A DNA stretch of 37,084 nt from Evansella caseinilytica (GCF_900107275.1 NZ_FNPI01000030.1:1-37084); one strand, 5' to 3'. Shown: positions 26,068-34,836, counted from the first letter of the stretch. The notes: generated by a model from the sequence alone, not told the origin. Translations and numbers: made by a program.

Positions 26068-27570
26068 TTAGCTAAATGAATGAAAGTGCTTTTGTCGATA
26101 TTTTTCAGGGGGGAGCCCCGTCTCTTCTCTAAATGTCTTCACAAAGTAAGGATAATTCGTATAACCCACTTTTGCTGCGATGTCTGCCACCTTTAAGTTT
26201 GTATTCATCAACAATTTTTTGGCTTCTGTTATTCGGATCTGCTTGATATATCGAGTGATACCTATCCCCTCTTCTTTTTTGAAAAGGTCACTTAAATATC
26301 GCGGCGATAAAGAAACTTGCTCTGCTAATAATTCAAGATATAACTCCTGGTGATAATGAGAAATAATGTATTTTTTTACATTTTGAATTGATAAATTAGA
26401 GGAAACATAAACTTCATCTAAGTAACGGTTAATAACCGCGATGATTGATTCGACAATCACGAGAATTTCTTCCAGATGGTCAGCTTCAATGATTTTTTTT
26501 ATCGTTGTTTCTTTATTCTCGGATAAATGGATCAGTGTTTCAGTACTAAGCCGCTCAATAAAATTGGCGTAGAAGAATCGAATGAAGGGAACGGACACAG
26601 TTGGATGATTGTGATGATAATCTAAGATGGCTTGAATTTTTTGCTTAAAAACATTTTTATCTCCAATTTTAATCGCTTTTATTACCTCTGAAATTAACAT
26701 ATCTTCTTCCTCAACTGCTTGACTTTTCCCGGAATGATCAGTTACTGTTCTTTTATTTTGATAGAAGGCTTTTTCTTCTAATTTTTTCTCAGCCTGATAA
26801 AAGCGTTGATGGAGACATTCAACCGATTCAATCCGCTCTGTTATATGATAGATCAACTTATTATCAAGAGATGTGTTCAAGAATGCCATATTTTTTTGAA
26901 TGACCTCAATATGATCCTTCATATGAAAATAGATAATAAATTGATTCGCACTATGTTTAAAGTAATCGGCATTCTCTAATTGCCTGACATACTGGTCGAT
27001 CTGTGGAATGTGTTCTGAACGAACGTATCCGTTCATTTGACAGACAACATAATAAAAAATCGTATCTAGAAAGTCAAACGGAATAAATGGATATTGCTTC
27101 TTAAGGCTAGCCAGAGGAACTTCATTAATTAGTTCTCTGATAATATGTTTTTGTAATGCGCGTTCTCTTTGTTCATCGGTTAACTTTGTATTTTTCTTTT
27201 GATCTAATTCCTCGACAATTTGATGAATGGCGTTAAAAAATTCATGTGGTTGGACAGGCTTAAGGATATACGTTGTTGCATTGACTAATAGTGCTCTTTT
27301 TAAGTGTTGATAATCATCATGTCCGCTAAAAAAGATAATTTTCAGTTCCGGATGATTGACTTTGGCATGCTCCGCTAACTCCGTTCCCATCATAAAAGGC
27401 ATTTTCACATCTGTAATCAAAATATCGATTGGGTGTTGATCTAATAGATTTAACCCTTCTTTTCCATTTCTTGCTTCAAGAATGTGGAACAGATCAGGCA
27501 ATTGATTTAAGAGAAATTTAATCATATCACGCTCTTGTTTCTCATCATCTAAAATCAAGATATTATACAT
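26068..27570 (-). CDS. YesN-type response regulator with AraC DNA-binding domain
   Basis: A 500-residue two-component regulator. The receiver domain (1-120) has the acidic pair at LDDE, phospho-acceptor Asp54 in ITDVKMP and the lysine of YILKP. A middle region of about 270 residues has no known fold to me. The C-terminal AraC/XylS domain (about 400-497) carries both helix-turn-helix units (LELLAEQVSLSPRYLSDLFK and KVADIAAKVGYTNYPYFVKTF). GGGGGG lies just before the ATG. It is the likely partner of the YesM-type kinase and activator of the ABC operon. A hairpin element separates it from the isomerase gene upstream. Confidence 0.9.
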   Translation of the reverse strand: MYNILILDDEKQERDMIKFLLNQLPDLFHILEARNGKEGLNLLDQHPIDILITDVKMPFMMGTELAEHAKVNHPELKIIFFSGHDDYQHLKRALLVNATTYILKPVQPHEFFNAIHQIVEELDQKKNTKLTDEQRERALQKHIIRELINEVPLASLKKQYPFIPFDFLDTIFYYVVCQMNGYVRSEHIPQIDQYVRQLENADYFKHSANQFIIYFHMKDHIEVIQKNMAFLNTSLDNKLIYHITERIESVECLHQRFYQAEKKLEEKAFYQNKRTVTDHSGKSQAVEEEDMLISEVIKAIKIGDKNVFKQKIQAILDYHHNHPTVSVPFIRFFYANFIERLSTETLIHLSENKETTIKKIIEADHLEEILVIVESIIAVINRYLDEVYVSSNLSIQNVKKYIISHYHQELYLELLAEQVSLSPRYLSDLFKKEEGIGITRYIKQIRITEAKKLLMNTNLKVADIAAKVGYTNYPYFVKTFREETGLPPEKYRQKHFHSFS

Positions 27571-27603
27571 GCTGCCCCCCCATAGAATGACATTGATTAG
27601 AAT

Positions 27604-27712
27604 GGGGGTGTCTCAAAAGGGGGTTTTTTCCCTTTTGAGACACCCCCGAAGCAATGAGCGGAGCCATTGCCCTGATATTTTTTCAATCGTTTTGGCTTTT
27701 GACACACCCCCG
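27604..27712. repeat. Hairpin-headed repeat element
   Basis: It begins with a perfect 18-bp hairpin (GGGGGTGTCTCAAAAGGG paired with CCCTTTTGAGACACCCCC, eight-base loop, 27604-27647). The sequence CGAAGCAATGAGC follows, and the block ends with CTTTTGACACACCCCC, an inverted near-copy of the start. The layout (terminal T-loop hairpin, GAAGCAA, inverted end) parallels repeat copy A, and the stem equals that after lutC. On the minus strand it lies 36 bases past the isomerase stop. Confidence 0.7.
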
Positions 27713-27747
27713 CCGTTACGAAAGGGTATTATCGACAAAGGCTGAGC

Positions 27748-28716
27748 TTATGCCCACCACATATTGGTTGGTTTTTCTGCGATATTAACAGATTTCAAGT
27801 TTTGCACTGCCTTCATGAAGCCTTCTTCTATTGACATAATAGGATCTTCATGCTCAATGCTGACAACATAGTCATAACCATACGTACGTAAGGCACTGAT
27901 AATATCACTCCACACTTGTATGCTATGTCCATATCCAACTGATCGGAAGTTCCAAGCACGTGTTTGGATATTGGAATAAGGCTGCATATCTGTTAAACCG
28001 TACATATTAACATTGTCTTGATCGATGTATGTGTCTTTCGCATGGAAATGATGGATCGCATTTTCTTTACCTAAGATTTTAATCGCTGCCACAGGATCAA
28101 TCCCTTGCCACCATAAGTGACTTGGATCTAAGTTTGCCCCTATGGCCAAGCTTGTCGCTTCCCGTAACTTTAACAATGTATAAGGGGTGTGAACAAGGAA
28201 ACCGGCATGTAATTCTAAGCCAATTTTAACTTGATGTTTATCAGCAAGTTGTGCAATCTCTTGCCAATACGGAATGAGCTTCTCTTCCCATTGCCACGTC
28301 AATAAATCACTAAATTCATTTGGCCACGGCGCGACAGGCCAGTTCGGGTATTTCGCTCCCTCTTGATCGCCTGGTGTTCCAGAAAACGTGTTAACAACTG
28401 GTACTCCCATGAGGCCCGCTAACTGAATCGTTTTTCTTAATTCTTCATCTGACTTTTTAGCAAAGGCTTGGTCAGGCGAAATCGGGTTACCATGACAGCT
28501 AAAGGCGCTAATTGTTAAGCCGCGTTCTTTCACTTTTGCCATGTAAGCTTCTCGTTCAGCCTCACTTGTCAGCAGCTCATCAAGCTTAGCATGCGCATCA
28601 CCCGGATAGCCTCCTGTTCCAATTTCAACAGCATCTAATCCGGCAGCTTTTACGTAATCCAACATTTCTTCAAAAGATTGATCAGAAAAAAGAACTGTAA
28701 ATACACCTAACTTCAT
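27748..28716 (-). CDS. Sugar phosphate isomerase/epimerase (xylose isomerase-like TIM barrel)
   Basis: A 322-residue protein of the AP endonuclease 2/xylose isomerase-like TIM-barrel family. Likely metal ligands lie in IGLELHAG (Glu), NLDPSHLWW (Asp/His), HFHAKDT (His) and VSIEHEDP (Glu). The N-terminus MKLGVFTVLFSDQSFEEMLDYV is typical of the group. Members act as sugar isomerases, epimerases or inosose dehydratases; the reaction cannot be read from the sequence. AGGAGG precedes the ATG. The upstream cre-like site and the neighbouring sugar transporter and YesMN suggest a role in the same catabolic route. Confidence 0.88.
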   Translation of the reverse strand: MKLGVFTVLFSDQSFEEMLDYVKAAGLDAVEIGTGGYPGDAHAKLDELLTSEAEREAYMAKVKERGLTISAFSCHGNPISPDQAFAKKSDEELRKTIQLAGLMGVPVVNTFSGTPGDQEGAKYPNWPVAPWPNEFSDLLTWQWEEKLIPYWQEIAQLADKHQVKIGLELHAGFLVHTPYTLLKLREATSLAIGANLDPSHLWWQGIDPVAAIKILGKENAIHHFHAKDTYIDQDNVNMYGLTDMQPYSNIQTRAWNFRSVGYGHSIQVWSDIISALRTYGYDYVVSIEHEDPIMSIEEGFMKAVQNLKSVNIAEKPTNMWWA

Positions 28717-29127
28717 CGTGATTCCTCCTATTGGTCGCTTTTAACATTCCTGCTTGTTTCACTTGACTTGAGTGCAGCAATAATATATACTATCTCCACT
28801 TTTCAGTGCCTCTTATCAAGCGCTTACAAACTACATTTTCCTTTTTTGAAAATGTATACAGCATTATATTAATGTCAGATTGTTAAATTTTATATAGATG
28901 ATATGATAAAAACATATACTATTTTGCTAAAAGAAGATGACAGAGGGTCAAGTTGATAACATGCACGAAATTACAGCCATATCAAAATGCATATTCATGT
29001 GTCTATGACCGCCCCTCTCCTTGGCGGATTATCGCTTTTAGTGTCGAAGAACCAAATTATTGATGTGAGTCCTTTCAAAAACGATTCACAGGAACTTTTG
29101 GAAGGCTCCTCAAACGGCACGATTTTC
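28717..29127. other. Intergenic region between the sugar region and the ger operon
   Basis: About 410 bases. The left part is AT-rich and holds the isomerase upstream region with a cre-like site. At 28961 a short plus-strand frame starts MHEITAISKCIF and stops after 15 codons; it could be the 5' stub of a truncated divergent gene. From about 29000 the GC content rises, suggesting a boundary between acquired and resident DNA. No terminator was clear for the ger operon. Confidence 0.4.
28815..28829 (-). promoter_or_regulatory. cre-like site upstream of the isomerase gene
   Basis: On the minus strand TTGTAAGCGCTTGAT matches WTGNAANCGNWNNCW with one mismatch, about 100 bases before the start codon. 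Confidence 0.5.
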
Positions 29128-29346
29128 TTATTTATAGTTCAGGCGCAAAATATCTTTAATTACATATTCAATTCCTTTTACAGGATTGGGAATACGCACA
29201 TCCAGCAATTGTAATAGAGAGAGAAAGAAAGTTGATAACAGAAAGAGAGAAAATACGGCAAGTTCGCGCCAATATTTTTTGCGGATCAGACCAGGGACCT
29301 CCAACCAAACGACAATCGCGAAAAACACGAGCAATAAAAAAATCAT
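29128..29346 (-). CDS. Germinant receptor D subunit (small two-helix membrane protein)
   Basis: A 72-residue protein with two membrane helices (MIFLLLVFFAIVVWLEVPGL and ELAVFSLFLLSTFFLSLLQLL). Proteins of 65-75 residues with two helices, encoded next to gerA-type operons, are known as D subunits (for example GerKD) and modulate germination. The ATG at 29346 is chosen because AAGGAG lies eight bases upstream and its ATGA overlaps the stop of the B-subunit gene; a longer frame would lie inside that gene. It is the fourth and last gene of the operon. The family call rests on size, topology and position. Confidence 0.8.
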   Translation of the reverse strand: MIFLLLVFFAIVVWLEVPGLIRKKYWRELAVFSLFLLSTFFLSLLQLLDVRIPNPVKGIEYVIKDILRLNYK

Positions 29347-30452
29347 GGGCGCACTCCTTCCTGTGCCCGCGGCAAACGGCGAAATTTTGCGATGAGCATT
29401 GTCATCACTGGCAGCATATAAAAAAGTAAAGAGTAGACCGGCCAAATATTTGCCCCTACATACATTTGCTCCGCAGCAGCATCATAGATAACCATCGAAA
29501 AGCTGACGCTAAAAATAGCGATCGGAATCACCAGCGGTCGATACGTCCTCAACCCGAAAATTTGGGCTATTCCAAGAGCGGATGCATAATAAAGGACGCT
29601 TATTTTAATAAACACTGTAATTAACAGAACAATAGCAACAAGCAATTCCATTCTGGTAATTACATGCGCAATATCGATCAGGCGGACCGCTTCGAACGAA
29701 GGCGCGACCAAAACATTGGCAAGACTGCCGAGAGCAGCTATATCCCGGACAACAAGGATCAGCAATGTGGCCGCTCCAATCGTCAAACCCCATAATAAAG
29801 CGCTTTTTGCTTGTTTGATCTTATTTACGTAAGGAACGATCATGAGGAAGATCATTAATTCACCGTAGGGAATCGCGAACATAATATGTGTCCCTTGAAT
29901 AAAATCCCCCACGGAAAGTTCGAACATCGGAAGAAAATTGGTAGCTTCCATCTCGCCAAGCAATAAAAAAAATGTCAGCACATCGATAAATATAGTAATG
30001 GCTACGGTGACCAAACCGATACGGGCGATAGTTTCAATTCCGCTTCTAACCGCCCACGCGCAGACGGCAATGAACAGGATGAGAAAGACGACTAGAGGAG
30101 TTTTCGGGTACATATATATAACAAAAAAATCACCAATAAATCTCAAATTATGCGAAATCACTTGAAAAGGGAACGAAATGAACAGGATGGACAACCCTTT
30201 GCCCAAGAAGGTTCCGTAAACCGATTCCATGATTTGAACCATATTTTGACCGGGGAATGATTTAGCAAGGCTGACGCATCCCCATAGGAAGGGCAGCGTC
30301 ACCGCTAACCCGGAAATAATAATAATCCATACATCATGTTTTGTCACAACGTAGGCAAACGCGACGACTAACGCTGCTCCTTGAACAAACGCAGCCGCCA
30401 AAAACAGCAATTGCGAGCTGGAAATGGTTCCTTTCTCGATTTTCATCAGCAT
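29343..30452 (-). CDS. Spore germinant receptor B subunit (GerAB/GerKB family)
   Basis: A 369-residue inner spore membrane protein of the Spore_permease/APC superfamily, with ten predicted helices, thought to bind the germinant. It starts MLMKIEKGTISSSQLLFLAA, a typical GerAB opening. Conserved stretches include the KHDVWIIIISGLAVTLPFLW segment and the FAIPYGELMIFLMIVPYV segment. The ATG at 30452 follows the C-subunit stop by five bases and uses GAGGAG inside that gene's end; a longer frame has no ribosome binding site. Gene order A-C-B-D is that of gerK rather than gerA. Confidence 0.9.
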   Translation of the reverse strand: MLMKIEKGTISSSQLLFLAAAFVQGAALVVAFAYVVTKHDVWIIIISGLAVTLPFLWGCVSLAKSFPGQNMVQIMESVYGTFLGKGLSILFISFPFQVISHNLRFIGDFFVIYMYPKTPLVVFLILFIAVCAWAVRSGIETIARIGLVTVAITIFIDVLTFFLLLGEMEATNFLPMFELSVGDFIQGTHIMFAIPYGELMIFLMIVPYVNKIKQAKSALLWGLTIGAATLLILVVRDIAALGSLANVLVAPSFEAVRLIDIAHVITRMELLVAIVLLITVFIKISVLYYASALGIAQIFGLRTYRPLVIPIAIFSVSFSMVIYDAAAEQMYVGANIWPVYSLLFYMLPVMTMLIAKFRRLPRAQEGVRP

Positions 30453-30457
30453 ATCAC

Positions 30458-31639
30458 CTACTCCTCTGTTAGCGGTTCCGACGCTCTTCCCTCGTTTCGC
30501 ACAATTGTCTCTACTGCCAAATCGATTTCCATATCCGGAAAAATCGTGTCCCAATCCTGTTCCAGTTGTTTCCACAACTTAGGATACTTTCGATGCACCG
30601 CATCGCCGAAGCCGAAAATATCCGCATTTAGCTCTTGAGCTTTTGTGATTGCCTTCCTAATTTCCTGGTGAATCGCATCGGCTTTCATTTCTTCGAGCTG
30701 CTTGTTTTTCTCCGGAGAGGAAAAATTTTCGGGGCAAGATTGACTGCCAAGAATACCTTCCTCCTTCACATCGATGATTATCTTTACTTTGCCGTGTTCT
30801 TCAACCGGGACGACCTTTGGTTTAGAAAGAATCGTAATCAAAGCTACTTTGCCGCCGCTTTCGGGACACGCTACTTCAATGACGCCTCTTCTCACCTCCC
30901 CTAGTACCCATAACATGCCCCTGGTTTCTCTTTGGTCTAATTCGCCGACCAACTTATCCTTCTTGAAGACGGCCGTTCCAGAAAGGCGAACGGTTTGTTC
31001 GCTTCCTTGCTCTGATACTTCAATTAACGGAGCGATCGGCGCCGTCGTTGTGCTCATCAGACGGGTCATGATTTGCTTTAGATTAACCGTACCGGATTGC
31101 GAAACTTCGGTTTGGGCTTCAATCAAATCCCTCATATCAAGAGCAGGCATCTTCTCCAAATGAGCGGGAGTAGCCAATATTTCACCCGCTTGATTTTTTG
31201 CTACTAGAACCTGGATCGTCAGGCGATTGGAATGCTCACGGACAAAAAAGTCCATATGCGGAAGTATTCCGTTTTTCGCCAGGTTCTGACCAAAGATGAC
31301 AATCTGATTATGAGAGAAATACAACTCGCGAGGAGCTTCGTGGAGTGCGCTCTGTACAGCAGAAGAAACCGTCTCCCCCGAGCTTTCTACGTTCCAGAAG
31401 GAGACTTCACCACCGCCCCCTTCCCTCCCGCCTTCTTTTTGCTCGACCGGTTTGAACACTTGAGCTGTAAACCGCACCTGTTCACTGTTTTCGGCTATAT
31501 CCAATCCGATTCCCATCACGATGGAAATGGAATCAACCTCTTGGCGGCTCCAGCAGCCGGTGACATTGAAAATTAGAAATGTACAGACAATCATTTTTAG
31601 CGACAAAATAATGTGGTTTTTCGTGAAGGTGCGGATCAT
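30458..31639 (-). CDS. Spore germinant receptor C subunit lipoprotein (GerAC/GerKC family)
   Basis: A 393-residue lipoprotein of the germinant receptor complex at the inner spore membrane. The signal helix ends in VTGCWS, with the lipid-modified Cys near residue 29, followed by the family hallmark CWSRQEVDSISIVMGIGLD. The N-terminal domain covers about 30-220 and the Ger(x)C C-terminal domain about 225-390. A Gly/Glu-rich loop (EGGREGGGGE) near residue 70 is longer than usual. GGAGG precedes the ATG, which overlaps the A-subunit stop by four bases. Confidence 0.92.
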   Translation of the reverse strand: MIRTFTKNHIILSLKMIVCTFLIFNVTGCWSRQEVDSISIVMGIGLDIAENSEQVRFTAQVFKPVEQKEGGREGGGGEVSFWNVESSGETVSSAVQSALHEAPRELYFSHNQIVIFGQNLAKNGILPHMDFFVREHSNRLTIQVLVAKNQAGEILATPAHLEKMPALDMRDLIEAQTEVSQSGTVNLKQIMTRLMSTTTAPIAPLIEVSEQGSEQTVRLSGTAVFKKDKLVGELDQRETRGMLWVLGEVRRGVIEVACPESGGKVALITILSKPKVVPVEEHGKVKIIIDVKEEGILGSQSCPENFSSPEKNKQLEEMKADAIHQEIRKAITKAQELNADIFGFGDAVHRKYPKLWKQLEQDWDTIFPDMEIDLAVETIVRNEGRASEPLTEE

Positions 31640-33234
31640 TTGGAAGACTTTCCTCCTTTGTCCGGAGGGGACGGCTCTAGCCTGAAGTGCTCCCGCTCAG
31701 GATCACGCCACCCGATGGCTCTTGGACGGGTTAACATAGCCCATAATGGCGCTCGAATGAAAACATCCTTCTGGTCATGGACGCTAAGTGGAGCCAAGGG
31801 GGACAAATAGGGGGCTCCAAAGGACCGCAAGCCGGCCAAATGAATAAACAATCCAAGCATTCCGACAGCAACGCCAAACCCACCCATCACGCCGGCTAGA
31901 AACAAAAAAATATAACGCAAAATGGACTCGGAGTCGGTTTGCGCTGGAACCACGAAACTGGATACAGCAGTCAATGCAACAACGATAACCATAGGAGCTC
32001 CGATCAGACCGGCCGCCACCGCTGATTCGCCAATGATCAGCGCACCTACGATGCTAATCGCCGAGCCCACAGGGCGAGGCAATCGTATGCCGGCTTCGCG
32101 CAAAATTTCAAATGCCACAAGCATAACGAGAGCCTCCAGCATAGCCGGGAACGGGACACCTTCTCGCGACGAAGCGAGGGTAAACAGCAACGGGGTAGGA
32201 ATCAACTCCTGATGAAAGGTCGTTAATGCCACATAAATAGCTGGCGCCAGGATGGTGATTCCGTAACAGCCGAATCTTAGCATCCGGATCAACGAGGCAA
32301 AATACGGTCGAGAGTAATAATCTTCCGCGCTCTGAAAATTTTCAATAAACAGCATGGGAACGGTCAGCACGAAAGGCGTGCCATCGACGATAATGGCAGC
32401 CCGTCCTTCCAATATTTTTGCGGCAACAACATCAGGCTTTTCGCTGTTGGCCACAGTAGGGAAAATGGAATGGGGAGCATCTTCGATAAATTGTTCGATA
32501 TAACCTGATTCCATGATCGCATCGGTATCAATCCGATTCAGCCTACGTCTGATCTCTTCAACAAGCCGGGGATTGACGACGCCTTTTAAATACATCATGC
32601 AAACGTCCGTTTTCGTTTTTTTGCCAATTTTTAAAGGCTCCAGGGTTAAATTGGGATTTTTAATTTTACGCCGCAATAGGGAGGTATTAATTCTCAAGTT
32701 CTCGGTAAACCCTTCCCTGGGCCCGCGTACGACGGATTCCGTTTTCGGCTCCTCTACACCACGATCTTCCCAGCCTTTAGTATTTAAGACCAGCGCTTTT
32801 TCAAAGCCTTGAATGATTAGTACGGCATCTCCGGATAGACAGGCATCGACCACACTTTCCAATGTAGTCGCTTCCTCCACCCCACCCAAAGAAATCATGC
32901 AGCTCTTAACGGCCTCCAATGTCGTCACTTCTAACCTACCTTCAAATATATGGATATCGTACATTAATGGTTTTATTAAGCTTTCATTAATTAACAACTT
33001 GTTTGCCAAGCCTTCTACGTAGAGGACAGCGCCTTGCATTTTTCCCTCGTGGCCGAATGAAAATTCTCTCAGAACAATATCATTGCTGGCGCCAAACACT
33101 TGCATCAATCGCTCCACATTGTGCGCAAGCTGACGGGAAAGCAGCGCTTGTGATGAGGAGGCGGCTCCCTGATCGATAACCTGTTTTGACATTTTTCTGG
33201 ATTGGATGATTTTTTTCAAGAAGTGGATCATCAT
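31636..33234 (-). CDS. Spore germinant receptor A subunit (GerAA/GerKA family)
   Basis: A 532-residue germinant receptor protein. A long soluble N-terminal domain (about 1-305) carries the family hallmark ESVVRGPREGFTENLRINTS followed by LLRRKIKNPNL. The C-terminal half has about five membrane helices, with PSAxY-like spacing around RFGCYGITILAPAIYVALTT, then EALVMLVAFEILREAGIRLP and IVGALIIGESAVAAGLIGAP, all typical. A short hydrophilic tail ends the protein. AAGGGGG lies before two adjacent ATGs; the first is taken. First gene of the gerA-C-B-D operon. In spore formers these operons are usually read by sigma-G in the forespore, but no convincing sigma-G promoter was found. Confidence 0.93.
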   Translation of the reverse strand: MMIHFLKKIIQSRKMSKQVIDQGAASSSQALLSRQLAHNVERLMQVFGASNDIVLREFSFGHEGKMQGAVLYVEGLANKLLINESLIKPLMYDIHIFEGRLEVTTLEAVKSCMISLGGVEEATTLESVVDACLSGDAVLIIQGFEKALVLNTKGWEDRGVEEPKTESVVRGPREGFTENLRINTSLLRRKIKNPNLTLEPLKIGKKTKTDVCMMYLKGVVNPRLVEEIRRRLNRIDTDAIMESGYIEQFIEDAPHSIFPTVANSEKPDVVAAKILEGRAAIIVDGTPFVLTVPMLFIENFQSAEDYYSRPYFASLIRMLRFGCYGITILAPAIYVALTTFHQELIPTPLLFTLASSREGVPFPAMLEALVMLVAFEILREAGIRLPRPVGSAISIVGALIIGESAVAAGLIGAPMVIVVALTAVSSFVVPAQTDSESILRYIFLFLAGVMGGFGVAVGMLGLFIHLAGLRSFGAPYLSPLAPLSVHDQKDVFIRAPLWAMLTRPRAIGWRDPEREHFRLEPSPPDKGGKSSK

Positions 33235-33601
33235 TTTCCCCCTTGTGTAAAATCAAGGATTTCATTGATATCATTCCCATCAATGTATCATTTCATTAAC
33301 AGAAAAGAAATTCCTCTTCTCCGAGAACATCCATTCATCACAAAAACTCTCTCTCAATATAGCACTCAGATTGCGGACATTTAACTCCGGCAATTTTTAG
33401 GTATTTATGGGCGGCAGTAACAAAAAGAAGAAAACCCTCTCATCCTGTTATAGCAATGATATACTATAAATAACAGATACGAACGGAACGAGGTGAAGGA
33501 ACGCGAGGACGTAAGACATAAAGTTAGAATTAGCATGAAGAAAGACTCGGTGTTGCATTAGTATGACGTGACTGATTATTAATTAACTTGGAGGTAAACC
33601 A
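33235..33601. other. Divergent intergenic region between ger operon and DUF1349 gene
   Basis: About 370 bases that must contain the ger promoter (minus) and the promoter of the DUF1349 gene (plus). A TATACT at 33460-33465 is a possible plus-strand -10, but no -35 fits at 16-18 bases. No gene or terminator was seen. Confidence 0.5.
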
Positions 33602-34240
33602 GTGAACAAAAATTGGATTCTATACGAGAATTTTACTAATGAAAGAGTAAATGAAATGCTTGAGTGGCGTTGCGAACCAAAAAATTGGTTTTTAGACAAA
33701 ACTTCTTTTCAACTTGTTTTAGAAACAGATAAAGAAACGGATTATTGGCAAAAAACTCATTACGGTTTTAAGATTGATAATGGGCATTTTCTCCATACTA
33801 AAACAAACAAAAATTTCAGAATGACAACAAGAGTTGAGACGTTCCCAAAATCAAAGTATGACCAAGCAGGACTGATGATTAGATTCTCGGAAGATATGTG
33901 GGTGAAAACTTCTTTGGAGTACATACCAGGTGGATTAAGTAAGCTGGGAGCAGTTGTTACAAATAGAGGGTATTCAGATTGGTCTACGCAATATATAGAC
34001 TGTAAAGAGGTACAATTATATTATCGCATCTCTAAAATTGGACAAAATTGCTATATTGATTTTTCTTGGGACGGAAAAATATGGAATCAAATTAGGATCG
34101 CTCATTTAGATATGCCAGAAAACTCCACCGTTTTAGCAGGAGTCTATGCCTGCAGTCCTCAAGGTAAAGAACAAGAAGTTCGTTTTGACTTTATTAAAAT
34201 CGAAGAGCTTAATAACGAACCAACAACTGCATACTTGTAA
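33602..34240 (+). CDS. DUF1349 domain protein (concanavalin-like fold)
   Basis: A 212-residue soluble protein of the DUF1349 family, a jelly-roll fold related to the concanavalin/laminin-G type. The signature QAGLMIRFSEDMWVKTSLEY followed by SKLGAVVTNRGYSDWSTQ lies in the middle, and the fold closes with LAGVYACSPQGKEQEVRFDF. B. subtilis YesU, in the rhamnogalacturonan cluster, belongs to this family. The reading starts at a GTG preceded by TGGAGG at good spacing. No signal peptide. Binding of a sugar is likely from the fold; the target is unknown. AT-rich base use resembles the MerR/AKR genes that follow. Confidence 0.85.
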   Translation: MNKNWILYENFTNERVNEMLEWRCEPKNWFLDKTSFQLVLETDKETDYWQKTHYGFKIDNGHFLHTKTNKNFRMTTRVETFPKSKYDQAGLMIRFSEDMWVKTSLEYIPGGLSKLGAVVTNRGYSDWSTQYIDCKEVQLYYRISKIGQNCYIDFSWDGKIWNQIRIAHLDMPENSTVLAGVYACSPQGKEQEVRFDFIKIEELNNEPTTAYL

Positions 34241-34346
34241 TATCATTGCTAAGCTATTTCTAAGGGTATAAATTCATACTTTATATGTATGTAAAAAGGT
34301 ACTATAAGATCTAATAAAAAATGAAACTAGATCGAAGTATACCCCC

Positions 34347-34378
34347 TATAGTGCACTATAAAGCAAGTGTGTTATAAT
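34347..34378 (+). promoter_or_regulatory. merR promoter with MerR operator (leaderless start)
   Basis: The perfect 14-base palindrome TATAGTGCACTATA (34347-34360) covers the -35 region, and TATAAT is at 34373-34378. The expected transcription start coincides with the ATG at 34385, so the message would be leaderless. Binding at the palindrome would repress the gene's own promoter. Confidence 0.65.
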
Positions 34379-34384
34379 CGAGAT

Positions 34385-34759
34385 ATGGAAAACTTATTAC
34401 CCATTCAGGATATATCATCAATCACCGGTCTTAGTTCCTACACTCTACGCTATTATGAAAGAATTGGTCTATTAAGTGGGATAGAAAGGGATGAAAATGG
34501 GTACCGCAAATACTCAAAGACTGATATTTTATGGATTGATTTTCTCATTAGGTTGCGTAACACAGAAATGCCTATAAGGGATATGAAAAAATTTGCGGAA
34601 CTAAGGCGCCAAGGTGATTCTACTGTGACTGCAAGACGGGAATTATTAGAAACTCATCAAGAGAAAGTTCTTAATCAAATTAAGCAACTAGAGAATAATT
34701 TAACCAAGATAAATGAAAAAATTGACTATTATAAGAAAATGGAGGAAAAAGCTAAGTAA
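34385..34759 (+). CDS. MerR-family transcriptional regulator
   Basis: A 124-residue regulator with the N-terminal MerR helix-turn-helix (LPIQDISSITGLSSYTLRYY, then YERIGLL) and wing, then a long dimerisation helix (LLETHQEKVLNQIKQLENNL). No Cys metal-binding site is present, so metals are unlikely as signal. Many similar small regulators control aldo/keto reductases or efflux pumps. The ATG at 34385 is taken as the start because an upstream ATG at 34367 falls in the promoter; there is no Shine-Dalgarno, in agreement with leaderless translation. The gene is followed by a terminator and then its probable target genes. Confidence 0.88.
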   Translation: MENLLPIQDISSITGLSSYTLRYYERIGLLSGIERDENGYRKYSKTDILWIDFLIRLRNTEMPIRDMKKFAELRRQGDSTVTARRELLETHQEKVLNQIKQLENNLTKINEKIDYYKKMEEKAK

Positions 34760-34781
34760 TACAACTTAATAAATTTAGTGG

Positions 34782-34805
34782 GACCTTACCTAAAGGTCTT
34801 TTTTT
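34782..34805 (+). terminator. Rho-independent terminator of merR
   Basis: GACCTT/AAGGTC stem with a five-base loop is followed by seven Ts, about 20 bases after the merR stop. Confidence 0.75.
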
Positions 34806-34836
34806 ATTTTTTAAAATGAATAATAAAAATTTACAC

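Noticed and set aside
33235-33420. A sigma-G promoter for the ger operon
   Set aside because: Expected from biology, but no pair with proper -35 (TGAATA-like) and -10 (CATACTA-like) and spacing was found.
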